NCBI RefSeq assembly: GCF_020921035.1
Contig: NC_063151.1
Location: 24,868,934-24,932,933 of the forward strand
Source of the DNA: Rhodamnia argentea
Lineage: Eukaryota; Streptophyta; Magnoliopsida; Myrtales; Myrtaceae
DNA: 64,000 bases
Direction of reading: 5' to 3'
Shown: positions 1-12,405 of the stretch, one piece after another
Numbering within the stretch: the first letter of the stretch is position 1
Layout of the letters: each line of letters starts with the position of its first letter
Notes under the pieces: generated by a model
The model's database searches: none
Told to the model about the DNA's origin: nothing
Seen by the model: the letters and a program-made list of their open reading frames with translations, nothing else
Position numbers and translations under genes: made by a program

Positions 1-426
1 TACGTTAAAATTGCAAGGTTGTAAGGCCGAACATTCTCCCGAGGCCTAAACGCTATTAATGGCTGCCTCGCATACAATCAAATGGAAAAGACTCGGCGTT
101 CAGCTTGCAAAACCAATTCATTAATCATCATTTCCAACAAATTGTCTCCGAGCCCCTAAAAGTTACATCTTTACCATCTTTCCTGTGGCTGAGCAACATT
201 ATTGCACATTGTCAAGAATGCATGTTCCCTTGGACAAGTCCGGTTCAAGAACACAACGCATTCCAAAGAAGAACCGTCGTAATCAGAGAATAAAGTGAAA
301 AAGAAACAAGAATGCGGGCTACATCGTTCCGACCCAAAAGAACCGCGCGAGCCTCTGATGCACCAGAATTCCTGAGTTCCATTCGATGCGCTAAGGAAGA
401 AAGGGGCTCAGTTCGCTTCCTTGCAT

Positions 427-3400
427 TCATGCGTTCTTGTAATCCGGGTTATCGCGCAGTCCAAGCTTAGAGAGAACTAGGCAGTATGAATCCCAGTCTG
501 TCCTTCGCAAATACTTCAAGAGCCTCTTCCTTCGCTGCACCATCGCTTCAAGCCCTTTTCGAGAATGCTTATCCTGCCAAATCACAGTTCCACAGATTGC
601 CGCGTGAAATCTACATCCTTTTTATATACAAGAACAAAAGTACTGTATGTCAGGGGGAAAAAAAAGGATGCACTGAACAAAAGTCAGAATCCTAGGATGC
701 ACGAAATTTCACCGACCAATTTATAAACCTGTCCAGACATAAAACTTGCTACAGTCACTAGTTTCTTCAGTTCACTAAGAGTAAAAGATGAATTTATGCT
801 TTTTCATTTCCTTCCTCAAGCAATGTGACATGGATAAGTAGTGCAATTTTGTTTTGAGAAGAGTATGAAAGGAGACCACTTAAGCATAAATCCAAGATTT
901 TCTTCAAGGAAAAGGGATTAAAATTGCGACACAATTGACGGGCAATGATAATGAAGAAAAATGCAGCACTCAGCTCTTGCAGTAAGCTGCAGAAATCTCT
1001 GAACAAGACAAACTACAAAATCGCAAAAACTAGAGAACCGCCTGTAGGTCAAATAACAAAGTTGAAGACAACATTCAGGGAAACTGGAAACAGTCAAACT
1101 ACTCCATCACGACCTGTCACTGTAACCTAATAGAGTGATTGACATAGTTCCAACCATACTGATCTGTTCTCACCTTTTTGTGTAAGGCTTTCGCTAAATG
1201 CTTTATCTTTGTCGTCAGCTGCGCCACTGCAATAGTTCAATGAGAAGTGAATCTATTACCAAATAAAGAACAAAAGATCCATTGGAAGGCAAAGAGGGGA
1301 GAAGAGCAGAAGTTCATGCTTAAGAAAAACCATTTCGAAATCATGAGATCGCGTGCACAGAGAGAGAGAGAGGGGGGAGGCAGATAATTGGTTCAAGCAT
1401 ATAAGTTTAGGCATTCACTTTGTAATGCAGACTTGTTAATAGCCATGTCCCCTTCATTTTCACCAAGAAATCCTCACAGACAAGACATAACAATCATGAC
1501 ACTCCCTAATCTGTCAGACACTCTGGATAATTTTAAGAAATCTAGTCATGTCCAAGATTTTTGACGGACAAACATGTTAAAAAGGGTACAGAATTCACAA
1601 AACGAAAGCTGGACAGCTCTAAAACCTCCCTTATCAGGTTTCTCGGGTACTTGGAACTCTCCTATGCCAAACCAGGCACAAACTTCATTTTGAGTGATTT
1701 CAGTCTGTGCTGGCCTTTTCAATAAGTACCGTACTGTTAAAAGACCAGAATTACCTGATTACATGATGAAAACTTCCAACAGAAAGGAATACAAAGTTCA
1801 GTATCTCAGTGCTAACTATAGTTTAGAAGGCTTACTAATCCTGGATAACTAAATAAGGTTGTGGTCTTGTATAGGGCATTCAGATAAACCCACTTCTCTA
1901 AACTATCTGTCACATCATTCAGTAAACTGGGTTATGCTTCAGCATAGTCTGAACAGGAAAACAAAGTTTTAACTGCTACTTTAAATCTACTATAAGTGGT
2001 TAAAATGGTATGGTGTCCAGATAGCATCCTATCAAGCCAGACAGAAGAGTCATGTGACAAAATAATAAACACTACATGCATTGATTAAGCTACTTATGGC
2101 CATGCAAAAAGATACAGGTTCTAATAAAGCCTACTGCTTGAGAGCAAACCTTGCACACGTGCAGATCCACAGTCTGACTGTGACATTTTAAACTCGTCCC
2201 TCACTTCCGCAAGCTGAATCTTCAGTTTTTCTGCAGAAGACATGTTATCCGGATGGAAGTACTGCAATAACAGCACATCTTAGAGGTTTTGACATCATTC
2301 ACCAAAAAGAAGAAGGAGAAGAAGAAGAAGAAGAAGAAGGAGAAAAGTTTAAGACATCAGTTTGATTCAAAAACAATTATAAATAAGCAGATAGCAACAC
2401 ATTTGAGCAGTTGCAAACAAAGCATCAAACATTTAGCAGGCCATGCCTTCAGTTAAACAACACCATTTGGCCATGCAAAAACAAAATTACACAATTAATC
2501 CTTGATCACAAGTCCATAATGCAAATAACTAGTAAAATCACAGCAAATTCGCTAATTTTTGTACTCTTTTGAAGAGAGATGGAGCGTGTGTTACGAATCT
2601 CGGTGCACTGCAGAGTCTTTTTGGTTCACTGATGACTAATCTAGGTCAAGAGCATGGTATGCACTTTAGTTCATGTGCTGTGCATGCCAAGGTAATGTGA
2701 CGCTACAGGCACTAAAGGTCGCCAGAATGTAATACTTATCCCAGAAAGAAGAAGACTCGATAAGAAACGAGAAAGCACCACTTACCTTTTCAACTAATTG
2801 TTCCTTTGGAGGCTGCAGCATGAAGTCTGGAGTTCCCCCTAACTGTCCTAGCAAATTTAGTCTCAGGACTGAAAAATAAATCAAATCAACGGATTATTAC
2901 CACTCCTTGATGCAGACAAATACGTCATGTAGATTTTTGTGATGGTATTCCATATTAGAAGAAAGCATCAAGCTTTCAGATAGGAAGCCATGATATATTA
3001 CAAAGAGACTAATGGGACAAATAAATTGCCAGACATTACAAAAATTGAACAAATCACAGAAGAACTTCTTCAGGCTTTCCGCAGTAGAAGATATCTGAAA
3101 TCAGACACCTTAAATTCTGTAAAGAGACTGCTGAATCGAGAGCCTCATAGCACAGAAGGAGCGACAGAGATAACAACACCACAGGAGCAGGTAAGATTCT
3201 AAGGACCGTCTTTCTTCTCTGAGCGGTTAGAAAATCAGTCAATTTTTTTTTTCCTGCTGTGTTTCCTCTGATTTTGCAACAAAACTTTGAATTAGGACTG
3301 GAGTCAAGAACACCACGAGGATAAAATTACAAAGACACTAATGACTCATATAGATACCAAGAGAAATGAAGGTGACAAAATATCACCCCAAAACCAATCT

Positions 3401-4482
3401 TCTATATCATCTAATTCGAGGACCCTTCCTAGCATTTCTAAGCAACTCTCAAATGAAAAGTCATATGTATGCAAACACTCACGCGTCGTCTTCTTCGTCT
3501 TCTCATCATCAGCATATTTCATGTGGGTCAAACTTGACCTCAAATCACTGAAAGGAGACCCTCCCGTCTGTTTCTCCTCCATCTCCCTCAACTTCACCAA
3601 CCTCTCATTCAACTCCTCCAGTGAAAACCACCCCTTCCCATCTCTACCTTTCGCCACGCACTCTGGCCTCAACATCTTCAACTTCCCTCCCAAATCTGCA
3701 TAACCATACATCCTCAAGAACTCCGTTTTCGACCTGCCATCGAGCGTTTTCCCTTCCCCTTCCTTCCTCTCCCTCATCTCCCTCCCAAACACCGACGGGG
3801 GCAAATTCTCGCCCCCTCCGATAGCCTTGATTCCCGAACCCGAGTCCCCTAGCCCCGGGCTCGTCCTCAGAGAATTAGCTAACTGCGAGAGTGACATCAG
3901 GTTCCTGCTCTTCGGAAGGGCGTCAGGACCGGTGTTCTGACCGGACCCCATCTTCGTCAGGCTCTCGCTGATCGCATTCAAGGAGAGCTTCCCCCCCGGT
4001 TTCGTAGGCACAGACCCGGGACCACCCGAATTAGCCTCCCCGTTCCTCGCTATCACATTGCGATTGTACAACTCCTGGAAAGTAACGGACCGGACATTGG
4101 AGGAGACCAACGGGTCCGGCACCGCAGACCGGCGACGGAACTCGGAGAGGTTTCTCCGGCTTTCCTCGAGGGAAGCGGCTCTCGAAGGCTGTTGGTTCGG
4201 CGCATTCGACGCGGGAAAAGAAGACGAGAAAGTGGGTCTGTTATATCGCTGCTGCTGCTGCTGTTGCTGCTGTTGCTGATCCTGTTTGAGCCTCGCTCTG
4301 ACCTGGCTCAAGAAATTAGAGAGAGGGACATGTGGCGTCGAAGACTGCGGCTTTGAGTCAGTGTCGTCGGGAGTGAAGTTTGGTGGAGGCGATTCCGCAT
4401 CTGGGTCTGGCTTTTCGGAGAAGAAGCGCATGAGGGAAGGGCTAGGGAGCGATTTCCGTCCGCTCCTGAGCTGGAGAGCCAT
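427..4482 (-). CDS. Mitochondrial-type ribosomal protein uS15 (S15/NS1 RNA-binding), five exons
   Basis: Exons by splice sites and frame: 4482-3483, 2868-2786, 2261-2150, 1226-1174, 573-427; 1395 nt, 464 aa, every junction in phase. The S15 fold is encoded by exons 2-5 (about residues 362-464). Diagnostic stretches are GSARVQVAQLTTKIKHL across exons 3/4 and DKHSRKGL followed by RRKRLLKYLRRTDW in exon 5, which match bacterial S15 (VQVALLTERI, HHSRRGLL, RRRLLDYL). S15 binds small-subunit rRNA near the central-domain three-way junction. The first 360 residues form a long basic, Ser/Pro-rich extension with a run of about ten Gln (residues 67-78) and an N-terminus rich in Arg/Ser and poor in acid for about 20 residues, as in a mitochondrial presequence. 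Bacterial S15 is about 89 aa, so three quarters of this protein is plant-specific. I recall the family as At1g15810/At1g80620. The function call is sure; the organelle is inferred. Confidence 0.93.
2308..2342. repeat. GAA/GGA purine microsatellite in an intron of the S15 gene
   Basis: About 35 bp of AGAAGGAGAAGAAG-type trinucleotides between exons 3 and 2 of the S15 gene. On the transcribed strand it reads as TTC/TCC and could serve as an extended polypyrimidine tract; it is too far from the exon 3 acceptor at 2261 to be its core signal. Confidence 0.8.
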
Positions 4483-5942
4483 GGTAATGAGAGCGTTGAT
4501 GGAACCCTAGACGCAGGGTGGAGAAGAAGAAGAAGAAGCAGCAGAAGAGAGGAAGCGGCGAGGTGACTGGATTTTTTTTCTTAAAATGTTTTTCATTTTT
4601 TTGTTTCCCCTTCTATAATTTTTTTCTACAATTCTTGCGCATTACATCTTCGTGCAATTTCGTTTCGATCTAGTTTCAAATCCATGTAATTCTATTCCCT
4701 AGCGCACGTTATATTTTCTTACTCTTAGGTTTGTAAAACCTAGCGCACGTAGGTTTTTTAAAATTTGTCTTTTATCCTAACATTATCGTGCACTTTACGC
4801 TACATCCGTGCCAATATGTGAAATTATGAATCGTCTTCGATTGCTCTTCGTTTATCTTGAATTTGAATTGTTTTGGTGCATACCCATTATTTTTCCGTGG
4901 ACATTAACTTTGCAGCTAATTGGCATTCAAGTGGATCGCGTTCTAACCTATTAATAGGAGATTTGCTGGAGGACGCAAACATGAGAATTTCCAAATCCAG
5001 AATTTAAGCTATTTTACTTCTCCTCGGGTGTCTCCTCTCCTTGTTTTTCGAGTAGACCGGGTGAAGTAAACTCGATGGCGAGATCTACGTGGACCATCGT
5101 GGCTAACGATTTTCGTGTCTGCTCTAGATTTGGGCCGGGTCGAGTATCGGATTTCGAAATCCCATCGATTTGCTGAAACAAAAGATTTTGCCAACTTGCC
5201 AAAAGCGCGAGGGACTTCAATCTCAAATTGCCAGAGAATGAAACGGATGAGATGACGGGGGCGTTTATGTAGGAATTTCGCTTTTGAAGCCATGGATGAT
5301 GAATGCGCTGCTTGTTAAGGGGGCAACTTTTGGATGGTACACTCTGTGCACATAAAGCCCACGGCCGTCGGCCGCCCCTGGCTCCTCCTGCCGAGGTTCG
5401 AAGCTACAAAGCCAACCACGGTGAGATTGTTGATCGGGGGACCGGATGGTTGATAGTCAGCGGGCTAATGCTCCAACGACCGGCGACGGTTGTCAATCAC
5501 CGGTTGACGGCCATCTCGATCATCCGACCGTTCATCCATGGCCCAACAATTTTTGCCATGGAGGGATCGGTTTTGCCATGCGAAACACTAATAAGCCGTA
5601 GCGACCATGCAATTTCATGTTCAATTAAAAAAGGGTTGGTCATTGTTTTGCCCATTGTTTTAGTATTGACAAGCTAAACTAAGCCGAGCATGGAGATACT
5701 CTCAATAACTCGACTGAAGTTGAGCTCTTAAAAAATCACAACTAGATAACCGGCATGCGTCGAAAACATGGGCTCATGGGCTGATGGCCTGTCGGGCCAG
5801 AAGCATAAATGGGTAGGTTTGGACAGGTAATTCCCTTCTTGGGCCCAGCCCGCTCAAGCCTGATCCATCTTACATAAGGAATCAATTTTTTGTTTTCACA
5901 TATACATGGCCCACCCATTGATTGATCTTGTAATTCCGACCC

Positions 5943-5970
5943 ATAATAATAATAATAATAATAATAATAA
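5943..5970. repeat. (AAT)n microsatellite
   Basis: Nine near-perfect AAT units in the spacer. No function is visible; it should be length-polymorphic. Confidence 0.9.
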
Positions 5971-6724
5971 AATATTGATCTAGTAATAACCAAGGAAAGA
6001 TGCATATCAACATGAAATATTGGCATATAATCAGAGGTGTGCCCCTCCAAAGGATCTCTGCACGATTCGAGGTCCCCTTAGATTGACCATATTTATTCCA
6101 TTGACATAGTGATCAAACCATATTTCATAAAATCGGTGGTTGAAGAACTCGAGTGCGACGATCAAAATTAGAAGTGATCGATTCCAAGGTGGATGAATCA
6201 CCCACTTATTTTTGGACCCACTCAAGAATAGAACCATCGGTCCGGTTCGGCTCTCGAGTGGGTCCACGGATCTAAAAGTTACATCGAGGTAGCCAAGAGC
6301 GAAATGAGAGGGAGGCGAGGCCACAACAATGCCATCAATTCCATCAGATTCATCAACACCGAGCAATAAAAACAATACTGATCATCATATAGAGGAGTAA
6401 GAACAAGTGAATTCTCCATATTAATCGCTCTTAATTTCCCCTTTTCGTGAGAGCAAAAATCATTTCATCCAATCTCAACAACTAAAAAAAGGCTCAATTG
6501 CAAATTCAATTGGAAAAGGCTATGAACAAGGAAACCCTACTTCTTCTTACCATCGTCGCCTATCACGCCTTTGATGTTTGATAGGAGGACCGAGGAGTGA
6601 GGAAGGAAGAGTAATTCGCGGCATTAAGTTTGATACTTTCACATTACCAAGAGAGAGCTCAAATTCAAACCCGTTAACATATCAAATTGGTTCCATCTTC
6701 ATTCAAAAGTCGAAACTAATGAGT

Positions 6725-6812
6725 TGTGAGTCGGTTAGGGTATATTAATTGCTTCACACCACATGAATTCTCCGATACATAACTTCTCTAACACAATCAC
6801 ACGTGTATCTCA
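6725..6812. repeat. Dispersed repeat fragment shared with 49265-49352
   Basis: The sequence running from TATATTAATTGCTTCACACC through CTCTAACACAATCACACGT has a close counterpart at 49265-49352 (TATATTAATCGCTCCACACC, then TTTCTAACACAACTCACGT). Both are preceded by a similar AAA/TTAA-rich stretch. The 49-kb copy lies inside a TIR element, so this is probably a fragment of an abundant dispersed repeat. I cannot assign its class. Confidence 0.6.
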
Positions 6813-6983
6813 AATGAACACTCGCGTCAACCAGATTTCGTGAACGCCATCGATCGTCAACGACCTCGCATCGAATCCGAATTTCCGATTGACTATCTCA
6901 TTCGACACATACAATTAAATTAAGGGGTTATGTCATGAGTTCAAACTCTATCCAACCTTGGATAGGCCACAAGAAAGGGGGCT

Positions 6984-6984
<1 letters not shown>

Positions 6985-7022
<38 letters not shown>
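6985..7022. repeat. (GA)n microsatellite
   Basis: About 19 uninterrupted AG/GA dinucleotides roughly 310 bp upstream of the TATA box of the NLS/EAR protein gene. Long GA/CT tracts can bind BASIC PENTACYSTEINE (GAGA-binding) factors in plants; a regulatory role here is only inferred. Confidence 0.9.
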
Positions 7023-7025
<3 letters not shown>

Positions 7026-7335
7026 CGGCCTCGCGGGTAAAACCCTAGATAGGAAAGGGAGGCAAGAAGCAAAAGCAGCACATGAGCAAATTGCAAAAAG
7101 AACGAAAGGGTGAGAGTAGTGCGGACTGCGGGGGGTTAATCCGTATTGGTTGACTGGTGGGTCCCAACTGCGTCCACGAGCGACAAGGATACGATGTGGG
7201 ACGTGAACGTAAACAAATAGAAAAGGGACAGGAACGAGAAAAGGAAAATCACACCCAAGAAGCACAGAAACTTCAAAGGAAAATTCGACTTTCTTCTGCG
7301 TTTCGTCAACAAACAACAACAACATCTACTCCACC

Positions 7336-7347
7336 GCATATAAAACC
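7336..7347 (+). promoter_or_regulatory. Probable TATA box of the NLS/EAR protein gene
   Basis: GCATATAAAACC stands about 200 bp upstream of the ATG at 7546. Transcription starting about 30 bp downstream would give a leader of about 170 nt that contains the CT tract at 7458-7490. Confidence 0.6.
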
Positions 7348-7455
7348 CTCCTCCTCCTCCATTTCTCTCATTTATTACCATCATTTCCCCCCTCCCTCAT
7401 TAACCCCACCCCCCCCTCCTCCCTCACTCTCATAACAACTTCTTCCACCCCCCAT

Positions 7456-7457
<2 letters not shown>

Positions 7458-7490
<33 letters not shown>
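7458..7490 (+). repeat. (CT)n tract in a 5' leader
   Basis: About 16 CT dinucleotides 55 bp upstream of the start codon, on the coding strand and downstream of the TATA box, so probably transcribed as a pyrimidine-rich leader. The IPMDH and MFS genes of this window show the same arrangement. Confidence 0.85.
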
Positions 7491-7492
<2 letters not shown>

Positions 7493-7545
7493 CCCGACAC
7501 GCACAACCAGAAAGGAAAGGGACGACCAGAAAGAAGAGAACACCC

Positions 7546-10500
7546 ATGTCCGGCGAAGACGACACCGACCCGGGGTGGGTCCGCCTCGCCATGACCGACG
7601 CCTCCCTCGTCGCCGAGCTCCTCCTCCGCCTCGGCCACTCCCGCCTCAACCCGCCGCACCCCGCCTCGCCCCCCTCGGAGCTCGCCTGGACCGTCCGCCA
7701 GCGCCGTACCAGGCCGCCCCCCAGGAACCCGGCCGAGGACAGCAAGAAGGGCGGCCGCTCCAGCCCCACCACGCCCCTCTCGTGGAGCGGCGCCACCTCC
7801 AGCGGCGGCGGCGGGGGGTCCGAGGAGTCGCCGCCCCACTTGGACAGCGCCACGAGATCTAAGGTTTGTGAACGTGACTCTCTCTCTCTCTCTCTCCGCC
7901 CGCTTTCCTTTTCCCAAAGACCGTGTCGTTTCTCTTCTTTCGTTCCCCTTTTTTCACTTTTTCTCTCCCGATTTTGCCGGTTTCCTTTCCTCGTGGCCCA
8001 TTTGGATAAGAGGTTGCACTTGCACATATATGCGTCGATTTTTGCAGGAAAAAAAAAAAAGTGTTTTGTCGCAAAGATCAACGGAGTTCGTGGGATCTTC
8101 GGTTCTGTTCGCCTCGCTTCTTGTTTTTTCCCGGTGATTAATTTGGTTAACTGAAAGAATAAATCCCTTCTTCAGCGTCTTCAATCTTTCTTTCTATATG
8201 ATTATTTCGCGATTGGACCAGGATAAGTCACACGTAAATGACGTGTCGGGCCGTAGCCTGTCAGATTCGATCGCCCCCCCTCCCTAACTTTTTGCAGAAA
8301 ATTACTAGTTAAAACCATTCTTCTTAAATTCTCCATTGAAGGGACCTTCCCTTCTCATACGCAAAATGAAAAAAAGAAAGAGTCAAAATCTCCACGTTCC
8401 TTCTTCATCCCCGCTTTTCATACCCCAAAGCCCATTAATTTATTCGCCCACCTGTCACGCTCCGTCTAATTGGAAAACTCCAAAAAGACCCCGTCCCCTC
8501 CTCGAGAAGGGCAGTTTCGTCATTGCGCCTCGCGCGCTACATGTGAGACATTGTCAATCTCCAGGTCGCCGGGTGTCGGTCAACTCTCGTTGGTGCCCGG
8601 TTCAGGCTATTCTCCCTTTGGACGAAAAGCCCCCTACTTTAAGTCAACCCCGTGGTCTCTTCCGAGGGTAGTTTGGTCAAACAGCAGCCCAGCTTTACCG
8701 GTTTAACCGGTGACGTGTTTAGGCCTGCCAGCAGTTTGGTGGGCTTGCAGCATCGTTAGTGGGTGTAGGCTATTTATGTTGTGTTTTGAACAGGAATATT
8801 TCCTTTTCCTTTTTGTTTTTTTTTTTTCCTCTTTCGATGATGCTAGATGCTAATTAATAATTATATCATAAATTTAACATAAAATATGCGGTGGGTGCAG
8901 CCAAAATTACGAGTCGACCTAAACCAATGTTTCTTGATAATGAAAAAATGCACTTAATATGAATTAAATTTCACTTCTGTTTGGTGCCGTGGATTGCAGT
9001 TTAAGGTTTCATGTGGAATCACGAGCGCACGATACGTCATTCACCTCTTGTCGTTTCGCCAGAGCGGCCACTGTCATGCTCTGTAACCCAAAGAGGAAGG
9101 GTCGCGACAAAAAGGGGACATTTTTTTTTTTTGGAAAAATGATTGCTTTTTCAAGTGAATTTCGGGTTGTAGCAGAGTAGTACTATTTCACGCCTCGGTG
9201 CACAGAACTGTCGATCGAGTCTTGAGGAAACCGCCGCAGGCAACACTGCACGGTCCTGATGTGTCCTGTTCTTCCTCACCTTAAAAAAACCACAGGCTTG
9301 CTAGTTGTTTGGTTTTTTGGGTCAGAGAAGGGGTGAGTTCTGGTCGATCAGATGTTCCTTTCCCCCACAGTTAACATCGTCGCTCGTCCATCTGTGCTCA
9401 TGTGCTGTAAGTTAAGGCTTCATCGTTCGTAAAGATCATATAAATAATATAAATTATGAGTGTTTTTTGGTCATGGGTTTTGAGATATGAAGCACTAGAA
9501 TGAATGTAGACAGGTGGGGGCTTTGGGGGGTGTGGACGGTATTTGGCCAGTGGAGTTAGCTATGGAGGTGGGCACCACTTTGTCGTCTCCACAGTAATGG
9601 CGTAGGCCGACTTCTTTCGTGATTCGGATTACCAACTCAACCTCAGCACCTTTTATCTTTATAGCCTGCAACTTTAGATTCCACCTTTGCCTTTTTCTTC
9701 CCCTGCCCTTATCTGCGCTCTGAGATGTGTGAGACCAACGAAGGGTTCGAGCTTCCCGATCTAGAAGTGCAGAACAAAAAGACTAGTTCAAAACTAGAAA
9801 GAAGCATTGAACGTGTGAACATACGACATGGGAGTGTCGGTACAAGCGCCGTGCGTGGACCAGAAGTTCTGACTTCCCACACGGTTCTGACTTCTCACAC
9901 GGTCTCTACTTAGACCGTGACCGAGAGATGGAGGAGAACCTCGTGAGAAATTTCTGAGTAGTTCGTACGGTCTTTCTTTCTTCCCGTGTCTTTTACTTGT
10001 CTTTTGCATACTGAGAAGGAAGAAAGAAACAACGTAAAAAACAGTTCTTGGTAACTTTGGCATTCTGTAAAGAATACATAGACTTTGGTTGTTGTGGGGG
10101 CAATTGGGTGAACAAGACTTTAATTTGAATGAGGGAAGTGAAGACTCCTCCTCCAAAAGCTGTCTTTGTTTCGTGTAATGCAAAGTCGATTCACTGTGGA
10201 AAAAAGCAATATGCCTAGAGTCCATATATCCAATTCATTTTTCTTTCGATAATTGTTGGAGCCAACATTTAATCAGTCTGCCGCAGTTATCGGTGTTCAA
10301 AGTTTTGTTTTTCCGTGTTCAGGTCCCTATAGCGAGTGCGAGTACCGTGTCAGCTACCATCGGCGGCAAAAGGCCGAGGAAGAAAAAGGTACGATTTCAT
10401 TAAACTCGCCTTGCGACGTAGAAATCCCCTACCATCTCCAGAACATGTGGATCGAGAAACCCGGTCGAGGGTTTTGAAAAGCTAGGATATGATTAACAAC

Positions 10501-11264
10501 GTTTGCCGAAGTAACTGGGTAGTATTTGAAGAGCTAGCGAGTTAGTTTTCCAGGGCGTGTACCTAGTGTTTGTGCGCTTGAAGCAATTTACGATCAATTT
10601 TGGGACATCTTTCCTTAATCCGAACGGCTTTTGTTGCTTGTATAGACTTTGGCTGAACTCAGAGAAGAGGAAAGCTTACTGTTGAAGGAAAGGAGAGATC
10701 TGAGACAAGTATGATTCTTCAGCATGCTTTATCTCTTTATGCACATCCTTTTAAAGAGATGCTTGGTTTTCACAAAGGATGTGGCGATCTGTCCTCCTAT
10801 TATTGTACAGGAATTGGTGACTTTACGGCTCAACTTTGAGAAAGAAAGATCCATAAACCAAAGCTTGAAGAGAACAAAGGTAATTCTACTCTCATCAATC
10901 ATAGACTTTGAGATCGAAACTGGCTTCCTGACTGATGGAGGTGGCCTACATTTTTGAGGAAACATTGAAATGGTGTATGATCTTTGAAACTTTTCCTTCT
11001 TTTTTCTTTTCTCGAATGGTGCAGATCGGTGTGCGACCTCCGGTTATTTCCGAGCAACATGAGCAAGCACGGGCACCTTGTGTTCCATCGGACTGCACGG
11101 AACAGAGAAGTGGTGATGGTGGCGCTGAAGTAGCAATGCGACCACGTTCTTGTAACATTTCAGAAGTAAAGAAGGCCGAGAGCCGCGAGACGCTCGAGCT
11201 ACCCGACCTGAACCTGCCGCTCGAAGATGGCGGCGGCCCCAACATTTCGTGTGCCGCAGCTTGA
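7546..11264 (+). CDS. Nuclear protein of unknown function with NLS, leucine-rich coil and DLNLPL motif, five exons
   Basis: Exons 7546-7863, 10323-10388, 10646-10708, 10811-10879 and 11025-11264: 756 nt, 251 aa, all junctions phase 0 with GT/AG. Exon 1 encodes WVRLAMTDASLVAELLLRL and the Ser/Thr-rich SPTTPLSWSGATSS, both of which feel conserved in a plant-only family. Exon 2 ends in a classical basic NLS (KRPRKKK, residues 122-128). Exons 3-4 (129-172) are a charged, Leu-spaced helix (LAELREEESLLLKERRDL, then LVTLRLNFEKE), likely a coiled coil. The C-terminus holds LELPDLNLPL, with DLNLPL at 233-238 matching the DLNxxP/LxLxL EAR repression type. NLS followed by a coil resembles a bZIP, but the basic region lacks the N-x7-R/K signature. 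Exon 1 is very GC-rich compared with its surroundings. By position it may match At1g80610/At1g15800 (unknown proteins, from memory). Nuclear co-repressor or adaptor is inference. Confidence 0.85.
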
Positions 11265-12122
11265 GGGAGTTCCGTCAAGCCCCGGCATGGTGCTGCATTC
11301 TTACTGAAGTGAGCTGACTGATTTAAGTTTAATTCAATCAAGTAGCTAGCTGATAATTTTCCTAGTCTTGCGCATGGAGTATCGAGGCAGGATTGAAATT
11401 GATCATGAGTTTGATTAGTTGTTGTAATTACCAATGGTAGTACTTACCGAGCTAGTTAGCCTTACCACGTTTTCACGTGTCTTTTCCAAGGTTAGTGTAA
11501 TTGTAGACACCCTTACCTAGATTTGTATTCAGCTCTCTCTCTCTTGCTCATGTTTGCTTTTCGTGAAAAAAATACCAATTGAAGTGGACAAAATGCCATT
11601 GTACGAGCCGAGAGCCGAGAGTCTTCCCTATGTCACTTGACCATGTCGAGGTTATTGCAAAGTTCTAGATAATTAAGTGGATGCGGATTAGTTGTTCTCT
11701 ATTGTGAACCCATTTGCTGTCTCCATCTTGATATCGCGACACGTGTCCATTCAATTATGTCTCGCCACATCCAATTCAAATCATCATCCTAATTAAGTTT
11801 CCATCTACGGCGTCGCAGAAAAGGATCGCGACGATTGTGGGTATTTGTGCGTTAAATAACATCATCGGCATGGCACAAAAGAGGCTATGATGCCCACTAG
11901 ATTAGCTAGCTAGCTAGCTGAAAAAGAGAGGGTAAGAGCCATCACTTTCTGCCAAATTCAACAAAGATTCACAGTGGAAAAGCCTATAACAATTGTTCGA
12001 AAAAGGTTGAGAGTGATCAACCTTAATGACATTTGGGTTTTGAAAATATACTAGTCAAAGATCAAACTAAGTAGTCTCTTTCTCTTCGGGAAAATATGAG
12101 GAGACAAACTTTTCTCTCCATT

Positions 12123-12405
12123 TTAGGGTGCGCATGACAACACTTCTGGAATAGAAATTTATTTGATAATGTAACTTCTAAAACAGAAATCTGTTTGGTT
12201 ACACAATTTCAAATTTTCTCTTTCTAAAGTATTTTTTTTACTCTAGAAGTAGTTTTAGAACCATTTAAAGATACAAAAAAAATTTACTTCTCTTCAGAAT
12301 TAGAAAAATTAACTTTTGTTCGGAAGTAACAGTAAAAAAAATCTATTTTTAGTCACAAGTTAACTTTTAAAGTATAAGTGTTGCCGTATCACTTATCTAA
12401 GGGAG
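12123..12405. mobile_element. Degenerate TIR foldback (MITE-like), about 0.28 kb
   Basis: The left end carries GCATGACAACACTTCTG and the right end CAGTGTTGCC-type sequence in reverse orientation (AAGTGTTGCCGTATCAC), giving inverted termini around ACAACACTT/AAGTGTTG. The interior is AT-rich with further inverted pieces (AAGTTAACTTTT, TTAACTTTTGTTC). No clean target duplication could be read, so the exact ends and the superfamily (perhaps hAT-like) are open. Confidence 0.5.

Larger units (their letters stand above)
4483..7335. other. Intergenic spacer with no recognised gene
   Basis: Spacer between the divergent S15 gene and the NLS/EAR protein gene. The proximal part (4483-4560) is the purine-rich 5' leader of S15, read on the minus strand as TTC repeats. 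Open frames of 60-125 codons occur on both strands (for example 5303-5677 and 6031-6375), but none shows a known domain, consistent coding bias or flanking splice logic. An AAT microsatellite, a dispersed-repeat fragment and a GA tract are listed separately. Confidence 0.6.

Noticed and set aside
5303..5677. 124-codon plus-strand frame in the first spacer
   Set aside because: No domain, no flanking exon signals, composition like the surrounding spacer.
7368..8081. Long minus-strand frames (178 and 237 codons) opposite exon 1 of the NLS/EAR gene
   Set aside because: They arise from the high GC content and CT/GA repeats of exon 1; the plus-strand frame has splice logic and motifs, the minus-strand frames have only low-complexity residues.
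10946..11434. 162-codon minus-strand frame over the last exon of the NLS/EAR gene
   Set aside because: Antisense shadow; the plus-strand exon is in phase with four others and ends in a conserved-looking motif.
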